Shown one piece after another: positions 1-8,246 of a stretch of DNA of 64,000 bases. The stretch is from Anaeromassilibacillus sp001305115 (lineage in GTDB: Bacteria > Bacillota > Clostridia > Oscillospirales > Acutalibacteraceae). Under the pieces are notes generated by a model. That model was not told the DNA's origin. It did not search any database and saw only the letters and a program-made list of their open reading frames with translations. Every line of letters starts with the position of its first letter. Positions within the stretch are counted from its first letter, which is position 1. Location: the NCBI GenBank assembly GCA_042854365.1, contig AP031437.1, forward strand, positions 248,001-312,000, given 5' to 3'. The position numbers were made by a program, and so were the translations under genes.

Positions 1-1069
1 AGAAGGTAGACCAATCATAGGTTGTTGTAGACAAGCCTTGGGGGCGGAACATTTTTTCAGAATTTAAACCGTAGTTTCGCACCATGGCGTCGGCACGTTC
101 CGGTGTTGCGACATGTCCGGAGAGCGCCCACAATCCCGTTGGCGTTGGAACATTGGTAAATTGTTGATCCTTATCCAAATTAAAGTAGAACTGGCCCTCT
201 TCGGACCAGAGCTTCTCATTAATCAAGTCTGTGAGATCTTCATATTCCTTCTGGAAACGTTCTTCTGTTTCAGTATCGCCAATTTCGTGGGCGATTTTGG
301 CGATATAGTACGCAGACTGCGCCTGCTGGATGCTCAGATCGTTGTACGTTTGTTCCTTACTTCCCCAGTCCTGGTTGGGCGTGTTGTCAAAGCCGTTTGC
401 CAGGCCGGTGGTCTTGCCGTACAGGCCATTGTCCATCAAGCGGGTGCGCTTGATAAAATCAAAATGGGAGACAATGCGCTCCAAGATGGTCTTTCCGTCG
501 ATTTCCTTGGTAAAGCGCGATTTGTCACCGTGCACTTCGTATTGTTGCCACTCTGCCCATGCGAAGAGGGGAGGGTTCACCGAGTGCGGGTCGTCGTATC
601 CGCCATTATAGTCGGCGTTTTCACCAGTAATTTCACTGATTTCGCGGGCGATAAAGCCATCATCGGGCTGTCCAGGGTTATCTACCTGACAGTAATAAAA
701 GTTGTCCATGGCCTGCAAAGTCGGAAATTGATGAATACCATACTTGTCGAACATCATCATGAGCAAGGTGTCCCACACAAAGATCATGTCGCTGAATGCT
801 TCGTCCACATAGTAGGGTTCTTCAGGGTTCAGGACACTTTTGGCTTTGCGGATATTGCTCTTATGGGACTCCCAAGCCGCATCGTAGAGCTCTTCCCATT
901 CTGGATGTTCTGCGAAGTGGACCTTGGGCAGATCGTCCATATCGATCTCGTACCCACCGGCCACAATCTCTGGTTCTCTCGTTGCACCCATCGCGGTTCC
1001 AAATGGAATGGAAGTCAAAAGTACAGCGGCTGAGAGACAGAATGCAAGCAACTTTTTCAATCTTTTCAT
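1..1069 (-). CDS. Secreted GH63/MGH1-like glycoside hydrolase, C-terminus off the left edge
   Basis: Translating the minus strand from ATG at 1069 gives an uninterrupted frame of about 356 codons that leaves the window at base 1. The start is preceded by an AGGAGG-type site. Residues 1–28 are a signal peptide (MKRLKKLLAFCLSAAVLLTS, then an Ala-X-Ala-like end), so the enzyme should be exported. The mature part has an (alpha/alpha)6-glucosidase look: a VWDTLLMMMFDKYG segment, then DGFIAREI, the aromatic stretch PPLFAWAEWQQ, and a GFDNTPNQDWG stretch where this superfamily places an active-site aspartate. This resembles GH63/MGH1-type (mannosylglycerate-hydrolase-like) enzymes. Family placement is from motif recognition only. 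The substrate cannot be read from the sequence, and the C-terminal architecture is unknown because the gene is cut. Confidence 0.72.
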   Translation of the reverse strand, partial: MKRLKKLLAFCLSAAVLLTSIPFGTAMGATREPEIVAGGYEIDMDDLPKVHFAEHPEWEELYDAAWESHKSNIRKAKSVLNPEEPYYVDEAFSDMIFVWDTLLMMMFDKYGIHQFPTLQAMDNFYYCQVDNPGQPDDGFIAREISEITGENADYNGGYDDPHSVNPPLFAWAEWQQYEVHGDKSRFTKEIDGKTILERIVSHFDFIKRTRLMDNGLYGKTTGLANGFDNTPNQDWGSKEQTYNDLSIQQAQSAYYIAKIAHEIGDTETEERFQKEYEDLTDLINEKLWSEEGQFYFNLDKDQQFTNVPTPTGLWALSGHVATPERADAMVRNYGLNSEKMFRPQGLSTTTYDWSTF

Positions 1070-1227
1070 TTTCTCCTCCTTATTCTGGAATGGAAGTTCC
1101 ATTCCGTTTGATGGGTCGCCACAGATATTCAGCCCTCCTTTCCCTGTGAACAACGACCGTTCCAAAAATTTTCTTCTGGATGAATGATTCAATCGCCCTT
1201 TTTAATTAGCTGCAATGACACATTATC

Positions 1228-1256
1228 ATCATAGCGAATCGAAAATAGAGGGTCAA
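1228..1256 (-). promoter_or_regulatory. Sigma-A-type promoter for the GH63/MGH1-like gene
   Basis: On the minus strand TTGACC is followed after 17 bases by TATGAT. It lies about 160 bases upstream of the ATG at 1069, the only gene it could serve. The rest of 1070–1378 is A+T-rich and shows nothing else. Confidence 0.6.
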
Positions 1257-1378
1257 CAGAAAAACCTGCCAAAAATTAGAAGCTGTTTTATAATATTTGC
1301 ACGATATTTCGTTTAAGATTATTAAAAATTATGTGAAATTGCTATTATAATATAGCAAAAGCCAAGAGTATAGCAAAA

Positions 1379-1412
1379 AATCCCCTCTTTGAAATCTTTC
1401 AAAGAGGGGATT
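1379..1412 (-). terminator. Rho-independent terminator of the NhaC-family gene
   Basis: A 14-bp stem (TCCCCTCTTTGAAA and its complement) around a two-base loop is followed on the minus strand by a run of six T. It lies just past the stop of the antiporter gene. Confidence 0.85.
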
Positions 1413-1432
1413 GCGTATTTTAGAATACATAT

Positions 1433-3004
1433 TTATCCGTTCGATTTTGTACTCTGAGACCGCACAGTTGGCCGAAAGTGTTTGGCACTGATCCGGTGTA
1501 AAACGACCAAAACAACAATCAGACAAGCCAAACCGCTCAATAGCGTCAACCAGACATTTGCACCGCTCAAACCAGCAACCAGATAACCGACAAAGCAGCA
1601 ACAGGCAACTGCAATACAGTACGGCAACTGAGTTGAGACATGTTGAATATGGTTGCAACCCGCGCCGGTAGAAGACAGAATCGTGGTGTCAGAAATGGGG
1701 GAACAGTGATCGCCAAATACGCTGCCTGCCAAGGTAGCGGAGAGCGTGACAACAAGAAGCTGCGGCGCAATTGCCACGCATGTCGGCACGACGATCGGGA
1801 TTAAAATGCCGAAGGTTCCCCATGCCGTCCCCATTGCAAAGCTGAGCAGGGCAGCTACAACAAAGACGATCGCGGGTAACAGAGCTGGAGGAAGAGCGCT
1901 TCCTGCCAACATGTCCTTCACAAAGTCCCCTGTCATCAATAAATCGCGGCAGACGCCGCTGATTGTCCAAGCCAAGGTCAAAATGATAAATGCGGGTACC
2001 ATGGATTTCACGCCCGTGGTAATTCCTCCCATAAAATCACGGAAGGAGACAACCTTGCGGGGAACAAACAGAAGAAACGCAACAACCAGAGCGGCAAATC
2101 CACCCAGGACCAAAGCCTCCGCAGCGGTACAGTTGCCGAAGGCTGCGCTGATAGAATGGTAAGCGGGGTCATCCCCCCAGAATCCGCCGTTGTACAACAT
2201 GGCGAGGATGGAGAATACAATCAATGCAAAAATGGGGATCAGCATGTCAAAGACGCGGCCCTTCGGGTTCTCCTGAAAAGGAGTTCCCTCGGCGTTGGGC
2301 TGGTCAACTGCACCGAGTTCCCCCTTTTGAGCGGCAATTTCGGCTTTCTGCATGGAACCAAAGTCGAGATTCACAAAGCACAGAAGAAAAACCATAACAA
2401 TACTCAGTATGGCATAGAGATTATAAGGAATCGTAGCGACAAAAGCGGCTAGATCACTTTCAAATTCGCCGGTGATCGCCAGATTGGAACCTACGGCAGC
2501 CGCCCAACTCGAAATTGGGGCGATGATACAGACGGGCGCAGCTGTCGCATCGATGATATAGGCGAGCTTTGCCCGGGAGATTTTATGTTTATCGGTGACC
2601 GGTTTCATAACAGTACCGACGGTTAGGCAATTAAAATAGTCGTCGATAAAAATCAGCGATCCAAGCACGCCTGTGGCAAGCATAGCTGTTTTTCTGGACT
2701 TGAGTTTTCCACTGGCCCAACGTCCATATGCTTGGGAACCACCAGCTAAGTTGACGACTGCTACGAGCGCGCCCAGGAGTGCTAGAAATAGGATGATGTT
2801 GATGTCCACGCGGCTGGCCATCAGTTGAAAGGTATAATCGACCGTCCCTACAATCGGATTCGCTCCGACGATACAGGAGTAGATCAGCGTACCGGACAGA
2901 ATGCCAATGATGAGCGAGGAGATCACTTCTTTTGTGATCAATGCCAGAGCGATTGCGATAATGGGCGGGATGATCGATAACCATCCAGCATAAATTGGGT
3001 CCAT
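1433..3004 (-). CDS. nhaC: Na+/H+ antiporter, NhaC family
   Basis: This 523-residue integral membrane protein has at least ten strongly hydrophobic segments and starts MDPIYAGWLSIIPPIIAIAL. NhaC-family proteins exchange Na+ (or a carboxylate/amine) for H+ across the cytoplasmic membrane. Family-like features are the ITKEV..SLIIGILSGTLIY N-terminus, the FIDDYFNCLTVGTVMKPVTD segment and the GSVFGDHCSPISDTTILSS segment, which carry the charged and polar residues typical of this transporter fold. The start has a strong GGAGGGGGAG site. A promoter and a terminator frame it as a single-gene unit. NhaC-family members include malate/lactate and tyramine-type carriers, so the exact substrate is open. 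Confidence 0.88.
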   Translation of the reverse strand: MDPIYAGWLSIIPPIIAIALALITKEVISSLIIGILSGTLIYSCIVGANPIVGTVDYTFQLMASRVDINIILFLALLGALVAVVNLAGGSQAYGRWASGKLKSRKTAMLATGVLGSLIFIDDYFNCLTVGTVMKPVTDKHKISRAKLAYIIDATAAPVCIIAPISSWAAAVGSNLAITGEFESDLAAFVATIPYNLYAILSIVMVFLLCFVNLDFGSMQKAEIAAQKGELGAVDQPNAEGTPFQENPKGRVFDMLIPIFALIVFSILAMLYNGGFWGDDPAYHSISAAFGNCTAAEALVLGGFAALVVAFLLFVPRKVVSFRDFMGGITTGVKSMVPAFIILTLAWTISGVCRDLLMTGDFVKDMLAGSALPPALLPAIVFVVAALLSFAMGTAWGTFGILIPIVVPTCVAIAPQLLVVTLSATLAGSVFGDHCSPISDTTILSSTGAGCNHIQHVSTQLPYCIAVACCCFVGYLVAGLSGANVWLTLLSGLACLIVVLVVLHRISAKHFRPTVRSQSTKSNG

Positions 3005-3074
3005 ACAGACTCCCCCTCCATTTGGCCCACTCAGATTTACGTGCCAGTCGGCATGCGGCGGACTCTTTTCTCCT

Positions 3075-3104
3075 ATTTTAATGGAATCTTAATGGGAAAG
3101 TCAA
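3075..3104 (-). promoter_or_regulatory. Promoter of the NhaC-family gene
   Basis: On the minus strand TTGACT is followed after 18 bases by TAAAAT, about 70 bases upstream of the start at 3004. Confidence 0.5.
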
Positions 3105-3219
3105 TAAAAATTCATATTTTGTTCATAAAAACAGAAAAAATTTCAATTATTTTGTCAAATATTGCGGCCCGAAAAAAGATAAAAATAAAACGGATGAAAT
3201 CTGCCATTCGTCAAGAATA

Positions 3220-4686
3220 TCAGAAGGTCTTTTCCAATTCGTCCATCTTTTGCCGTAGATATGCCTTGGTCTCTGAGAGCGTACAGACGAGGTTGCCCTC
3301 CATCAGGTAAGAAAACAAATCGTCAAAGCAGGCGGACAGCGATTTCTCGTATAGGAAGAGGATCGCGTACTTGTTGGGGGAGAGCTCGTAAGAAAATGCA
3401 ATAGAACCATCCCAGAAAGAGGTGATCTCCAAACGGGAGGAGAAAGAAACCGAGGGTTCTCGCAACAACAGACGGGTGCAAGAAGGATTGGTGTCTTCAC
3501 AAAAGCGCCGAAGAACCTCCCAACGGTCGCGCGGTTCCAAAGGCGCATAGATGGAATCAGGTGTATGCCAGAGGCGACCGGTGCGGCAGAAATATTCCAC
3601 CCCTTCCCTGGTAAAATATCCAATATAGGGGGTCTTTTCCTGCGCAAGGGAACCCCAATAGTTTTGATAGTGCAGAAAGGCCTGAACGATCTCCTCACGG
3701 TTTGGGGAATCACAGAGATATTTTTCCAGCAAGGGACGGTCTATATAGAGAATAAAGTATGGGTTACAGGAGCAGGACCAGCGCGGAGAGGACTGTCGAT
3801 TGACAAATTCATGGTAATAATACTGAAGATTTTCCGTGATCGTTCCCAAGGTTGAAATCATGAGATTGGAACGCTTACAAGCGTCGTCAAAAAGATTTTC
3901 AAAGAATGAAACATATTTCTCTCCTCGCAAACAGATCGCATAGTTGCGGTTGTAGGAAATCTGTAAAGCGCATTCGCTGGTGACCACTAAGTACGGAAGC
4001 AGATTACTGTTCTTAAAATGAGAGGTGATACTGTCATAGTAATAATAGGGCTTATAATCCCTATTGGAGAGCATTAACTCGACCACGGCTCGTAGACAGT
4101 CTAAGTTGTATTGATTGTCCCCCTCCGGGGAGTCGCTTTCGAGGCAGATGACATGCTCAATGGAACATGGACGCCCCAATGTGAGAGAGGAAAGGGAGTG
4201 AATCAAGAAATCGTATTCCGGCTGAGCAATCACCCGAATTTTTCCATTTGGCCGGGTGGCCTCTGCAACGACCACCGACTGAACAAGGCTGTTGACCGCC
4301 AGAATACCGGAACGGACCTCCGCGCCCTCCTTTGGCAGCGGCAATGGCTCTAAAATAGGAACCGGCGTGAGCGAATGGACGTCCACATATTGGTTAAAAT
4401 CGTTTAGAAATTCGACGGTATTGCGCCTGCGCTGATAGCTTTCTTCTCCCATGCGCGAAATATCGTAGGCGGTGCGCAGTTCGGAAGATTGTGTGGGGCT
4501 GAGTCGAAGCGCCTCCATCAAACGGTTTAAGACCGCTAAGCTGGCGGGAAGGCGTTCCCCATTAAGAAATTTATAAAGGCTTGACCGATCAATTTTGCTA
4601 TTTTGTGCAAGCCCGTAAATCGTGAGCTGCCCTTTGTCAATCCGCGGCTGGATCAGGGCCTGCATCTTCTGTGAAAAAACCGACAT
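3220..4686 (-). CDS. Large helix-turn-helix regulator with an unrecognised C-terminal region
   Basis: The start is ATG at 4686, placed by GGGAGGATC nine bases upstream. The frame stays open further upstream, but without a ribosome site. The product is 488 residues. Residues about 10–65 form an XRE/Cro-like helix-turn-helix (LTIYGLAQNSKIDRSSLYKF followed by LNGERLPASLAVLNRLMEAL). The remaining 400 or so residues match no domain I recognise. They are mixed alpha/beta with many aromatic residues and no membrane segments, so they may be a ligand- or partner-sensing region. The gene is divergent from the membrane protein at 4980, with about 290 bases between the two starts, which would fit regulation of that neighbour. 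The target is not known. Confidence 0.7.
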   Translation of the reverse strand: MSVFSQKMQALIQPRIDKGQLTIYGLAQNSKIDRSSLYKFLNGERLPASLAVLNRLMEALRLSPTQSSELRTAYDISRMGEESYQRRRNTVEFLNDFNQYVDVHSLTPVPILEPLPLPKEGAEVRSGILAVNSLVQSVVVAEATRPNGKIRVIAQPEYDFLIHSLSSLTLGRPCSIEHVICLESDSPEGDNQYNLDCLRAVVELMLSNRDYKPYYYYDSITSHFKNSNLLPYLVVTSECALQISYNRNYAICLRGEKYVSFFENLFDDACKRSNLMISTLGTITENLQYYYHEFVNRQSSPRWSCSCNPYFILYIDRPLLEKYLCDSPNREEIVQAFLHYQNYWGSLAQEKTPYIGYFTREGVEYFCRTGRLWHTPDSIYAPLEPRDRWEVLRRFCEDTNPSCTRLLLREPSVSFSSRLEITSFWDGSIAFSYELSPNKYAILFLYEKSLSACFDDLFSYLMEGNLVCTLSETKAYLRQKMDELEKTF

Positions 4687-4979
4687 ATTCTCACTTGATC
4701 CTCCCAAAATACTACTCCACGCGCCCTTTGGCGTCCAATCAAAATACGGAAAAGTTAAACGCTTTATTATATTAGTATAGCAGAATAAAAAGTGCTTTGG
4801 TAGCGGGAGTTTCCTACAAAATTTGGGAAGAAACGGACTTTGGTTTTTACGGGGATGAGACTTTGGTGTTGGTTGGCAGGGGAATTCTTGGAAGAAGCCG
4901 AAAAAGGGTTGCTTTTTTAGAGCCTTTGCTCTATGATAGGAAAAATTGCTCTGCAATTCGAATGAAAAGGAGAATGATT

Positions 4980-6704
4980 TTGAAAAGGAACAAAAAGGTT
5001 GTCTTAAATGTTTTATTGACACTGGCGGTCTTGATCTGGATTTTTGTCGCGAATCCCAACCTGAATCCGGTCTACGCTGATGGCGCATTCCATTGGTGTG
5101 TCATCCTTTCCTGTTACGTGGTTTTGAATTTCCTTGTGGGTTTTGGCGGCGTGACGGTGGAACAGAATGCTGCTGGGATACCGACTGTGCACGTTGATCG
5201 AAAGGCCCGCGGAGCTAAGGCCGGTTTCCGGATCTTAGGCGTGTGTTGGGGACTCTTCCTCGTAGCCTGTATTGCCTCGACGGTGTTTTTCAATTATGGC
5301 GCTTATCGCGACCAGTTTGGAACGCCGGAAAAGGCTGAGTTTACCGATTCCGTCCAACCGATTGCACAAGACCAGCTGCCCATTGTGGATAAAGCGCTGG
5401 CAAGCGAGCTTGCCGATAAGAAGCTGGGCGAGAATCCCGGTTTGGGAAGCCAGGTTACGCTCGGTACGCCGGTTATCCAGCAGGTAAATGGAAAATTGAT
5501 CTGGGCAGTCCCGCTGGAGCATTCGGGGTTTTTTAAATGGCTCAAAAATATGGATGGCTCGGCGGGGTATATTGTGGTGTCTGCAACCGATGTCAACGAC
5601 GTCGAGCTGGTGACGGATTACAAGATCAAATACCAGGATGGGGCCTATCTGCTGGACAACCTGGAACGCCATACACGGTTATTTGGCGGCGCTCTGTTCC
5701 GCGGAATTACAGATAAGTCATTTGAGTTGGATGACAATGGAAAGCCCTACTGGGTCATCACCACCTATAGCAACCGTTGGCTGTTCTCACTGCCGGAGGC
5801 CACCGGTATTTTGACCGTAGATGCGACCACAGGCGAGACTGCCCGCTATACCATGGACAATATCCCGGAATGGGTGGACCGTGTACAACCAGAGGACTTT
5901 ATTGTTGAACAGATTCAAAATCAGGGTGAATATGTCCATGGTTTCCTGAACTTTTCCAACCAGGACAAGTTCCGTCCCAGCACGGGGCATATCATCGTAT
6001 ATAATGACAACAATTGTTATTTATTTACTGGACTGACCAGCGTCGGTTCGGATGAATCGGCCATTGGCTTCATGATGGTGGATATGGTAACAAAGGAATC
6101 AAAAATGTACCAGATGAGTGGCGCTACAGAGACAGCGGCCATGAGCAGCGCCCAGGGAAAGGTTCAGCAATACGGATATATCGCGTCGTTCCCCATGATT
6201 ATCAACCTCGATGGAGAACCGACCTATTTTATGACGTTGAAGGACAACGCGGGCTTGATTAAACAATATGCGTTTGTCTCGGTTGCTACCTATACAGATG
6301 TCGGTACCGGCGAAACCATCAGCGCGGCATTGCGAAATTATCGTCAGACCCTACGGGAAAATAACAGCGGCAAAGTGGAAACCAGTATCGGCGATGAAAC
6401 CGTGACGGGGACGGTATTGCGAATTGCAAGTGAGTCCATCGGGGACACCATCACATATCGTGTGATTCTGGAGGAACAGCAGAACCGCATTTTTACTATT
6501 CCCTATGATGCCAGCGCAGAGCTTTCTTTAACGCAGCCGGGCGATCGCGTGCGTATGAACTATCTGCCAAGCGAAACGGGGGTTTGTTCCGCTACCACGT
6601 TTGACAACTTAGAATTTACGCAGGAAGGTACTTCATCCACGGGGGGAGCTTCAAAGGAAGATTTGCCTGAATCGACCGCGCCTGACCATACAGAAGATGC
6701 CTGA
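4980..6704 (+). CDS. Uncharacterised membrane-anchored protein
   Basis: I do not recognise this 574-residue protein. The best start is TTG at 4980, seven bases after AAGGAG; in-frame ATGs at 4962 and 4974 lack a correctly spaced site. It has three N-terminal membrane segments (about residues 8–24, 38–58 and 80–103; the third includes the FLVACIASTVFF stretch). A long soluble region follows that is probably extracytoplasmic. That region contains repeated beta-rich motifs such as GKLIWAVPLEHSGFF, YWVITTYS and GDPTYFMTLKD-like segments where an internal value appears to be displayed. It ends in a Thr/Ser/Glu-rich tail. The gene is divergent from the HTH regulator and has its own terminator. Confidence 0.7.
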   Translation: MKRNKKVVLNVLLTLAVLIWIFVANPNLNPVYADGAFHWCVILSCYVVLNFLVGFGGVTVEQNAAGIPTVHVDRKARGAKAGFRILGVCWGLFLVACIASTVFFNYGAYRDQFGTPEKAEFTDSVQPIAQDQLPIVDKALASELADKKLGENPGLGSQVTLGTPVIQQVNGKLIWAVPLEHSGFFKWLKNMDGSAGYIVVSATDVNDVELVTDYKIKYQDGAYLLDNLERHTRLFGGALFRGITDKSFELDDNGKPYWVITTYSNRWLFSLPEATGILTVDATTGETARYTMDNIPEWVDRVQPEDFIVEQIQNQGEYVHGFLNFSNQDKFRPSTGHIIVYNDNNCYLFTGLTSVGSDESAIGFMMVDMVTKESKMYQMSGATETAAMSSAQGKVQQYGYIASFPMIINLDGEPTYFMTLKDNAGLIKQYAFVSVATYTDVGTGETISAALRNYRQTLRENNSGKVETSIGDETVTGTVLRIASESIGDTITYRVILEEQQNRIFTIPYDASAELSLTQPGDRVRMNYLPSETGVCSATTFDNLEFTQEGTSSTGGASKEDLPESTAPDHTEDA

Positions 6705-6756
6705 CCACGTGGGCTGTTCGCTTGTATCTGAAAGACAATCGTATATATTTCTTAGA

Positions 6757-6790
6757 AACCGGCGGCCTTTTTAAGGGCTGCCGGTTTTTC
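6757..6790 (+). terminator. Terminator of the 4980–6704 gene
   Basis: AACCGGCGGCC pairs with GGCTGCCGGTT (one G-T pair) and is followed by five T. Confidence 0.8.
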
Positions 6791-6826
6791 AATTAAAACA
6801 TTGCAAATTTTCGCTAAAATAATTGA

Positions 6827-6855
6827 AAGACAAGGGGCTAAAAAGCTTTTATAAT
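6827..6855 (+). promoter_or_regulatory. Candidate promoter of the DUF4349–serpin–lipoprotein operon
   Basis: A perfect TATAAT at 6850–6855 has AAGACA (four of six matches to the -35 consensus) 17 bases upstream. It sits at the head of a leader of about 360 bases that precedes the GTG at 7224. Confidence 0.4.
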
Positions 6856-6861
6856 GGGAGT

Positions 6862-7041
6862 AGACCAAAACAGCAGAATATGGGGAAGTATATACGGTCG
6901 GCATTCCACTCTGACAGTTGACAGGATGTGAGCGGCATGCCGATTGTTGCCATGCCTTTCGGTAAAACCAATCTGCTTATAAGAAGACTGTTTGTAAAAG
7001 CTGGGGCCGGGACGACGGTTTGTTGTTCCGGCCCTGGCTTT
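6862..7041 (+). ncRNA. Possible structured leader or small RNA ending in a terminator-like hairpin
   Basis: Downstream of the TATAAT, about 180 bases carry no ribosome site or convincing open frame. They end in a long GC-rich hairpin (AAAGC..GGGCCGG at about 6994 against CCGGCCC..GGCTTT at about 7034) followed by T's. Inner repeats such as GGCATGCC and TTGCCATGCC suggest more folding. The layout resembles an attenuated leader or a free small RNA, but I cannot assign a known family. The operon it would control starts about 180 bases further on. Confidence 0.35.
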
Positions 7042-7223
7042 TTCGATGTGGTTGTTGGAAACCTCTCCACCCGCCTCCATCCTGGGATTGGACATCGAGA
7101 AAAAGATGTACGTTTTGTCATCCATTTGTAACCATCAAAGTGAAAAATTTCTGCAAGTATGCTTGTATTCTGGATGAAAGCACAAAAGGGAGGCGGAATC
7201 ATCAAAGGATAGGGGGGATTTTT

Positions 7224-8231
7224 GTGAAATCGATCCGGCGAAGAAGCGTTGCATGTATTCTCAGCCTCATTTTGCTTTGCAGCGGCCTGTTGGCTGCCTG
7301 CCATGCACAGAGCGATCGCTCGGAAGGGACGGCATCGATGTCTGTCGATTCTGCTTCTGGCGAATCCGGGGCAATGGATACGGTGAATGGCGCAAAACCA
7401 GAGGAACTCATGGAAGAGAGCACAACCGGCCTGGGAGGAAACGCAGGCGGCGTAGATTCCGGAACCCGCCCCACAGATGGGGAAAAGCTGATAGAGAATC
7501 TGTATTATAAGATCGAAACCTTGCAGTTCGAGGACTCCGTGGAAAAGGTACAGAACCTTTATGAGGAATTGGGGGGATATGTGCAGGAATCCAGCGTCGA
7601 AGGCATTTCCGGTCAACACTTGCGCTGTGCACATTATGTCCTTCGGATTCCCCAGGAAAAGGTGTCACAGTTTCAAGGGCGCACTTCTGAACTCGGCAAT
7701 GTTCTTCGGGTGGATACCAATGTTCAGAACGTGACGGACACGTATTATGACATCGAAGCGCGGCTGAAAAGTTTGCGTACACAGGAGGAGCGGTTGCTGG
7801 CGCTGTTGGAACAATCCGGCTCCTTGGAGGACATTATACAGTTGGAGCAGGCGCTTTCCGATGTGACCTATGAGATCGAAAAACTGACGGGAACTCTTCG
7901 CAACTACGATTCTCTGATCGAATACACAACCGTTACCATCGATTTACAGGAAGTCACGAGGGAGACAGAGGTTTCGCAAGCCCCCGTTACTTTGGGAGAG
8001 CGCATGTCAGCGCAGTTCCACTCTACGATGACAGGCCTGGGTGCGTTGGGAGAAGCTGCCCTAATTTTCCTAGTGGGGAGTCTGCCGGTATTGTTCCTAC
8101 TGGCGATCCTGTGCCTGGTGGTGTTCCTGATTGTGCGGAGAATCACACGTTCGCACAAAAAGAAGAGGGAGCCAAGACCTGAGGAACCTTTTACAAAGCC
8201 AAATGAAGATTTCCACAATCATCAAGAATAA
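7224..8231 (+). CDS. DUF4349-domain lipoprotein
   Basis: The start is GTG at 7224, right after AGGGGGGA. The product is 335 residues. A lipoprotein signal peptide ends in the lipobox LLAAC (Cys at about residue 24). A low-complexity Ser/Gly/Glu linker follows, then the DUF4349 region (about 90–275). That region contains a beta-rich part with HYVLRIPQEKVSQF and a predicted coiled coil (IEARLKSLRTQEERLLALLE, then IIQLEQALSDVTYEIEKL). A C-terminal membrane helix (about 280–315) and a basic/acidic cytoplasmic tail end the protein. DUF4349 proteins are surface-exposed membrane proteins of unknown function. Lipid anchor plus transmembrane helix would tether it at both ends. It is the first gene of an operon with the serpin, 15 bases apart. 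Confidence 0.85.
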   Translation: MKSIRRRSVACILSLILLCSGLLAACHAQSDRSEGTASMSVDSASGESGAMDTVNGAKPEELMEESTTGLGGNAGGVDSGTRPTDGEKLIENLYYKIETLQFEDSVEKVQNLYEELGGYVQESSVEGISGQHLRCAHYVLRIPQEKVSQFQGRTSELGNVLRVDTNVQNVTDTYYDIEARLKSLRTQEERLLALLEQSGSLEDIIQLEQALSDVTYEIEKLTGTLRNYDSLIEYTTVTIDLQEVTRETEVSQAPVTLGERMSAQFHSTMTGLGALGEAALIFLVGSLPVLFLLAILCLVVFLIVRRITRSHKKKREPRPEEPFTKPNEDFHNHQE

Positions 8232-8246
8232 ATGGAGGAGACAAAT

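Noticed and set aside
113..1033. Plus-strand open frame of 306 residues
   Set aside because: It lies antisense to the well-supported GH63/MGH1-like gene and has no recognisable domain.
4687..5088. N-terminal extension of the HTH regulator to about 622 residues
   Set aside because: The added part is low-complexity, has no ribosome site, and would run into the divergent gene. ATG at 4686 has a clear GGAGG.
6856..6960. Manganese (yybP-ykoY) riboswitch, because of a GGGAGTAG stretch
   Set aside because: The stretch falls before the predicted transcription start, the rest of the consensus is not convincing, and the downstream genes are not metal transporters.
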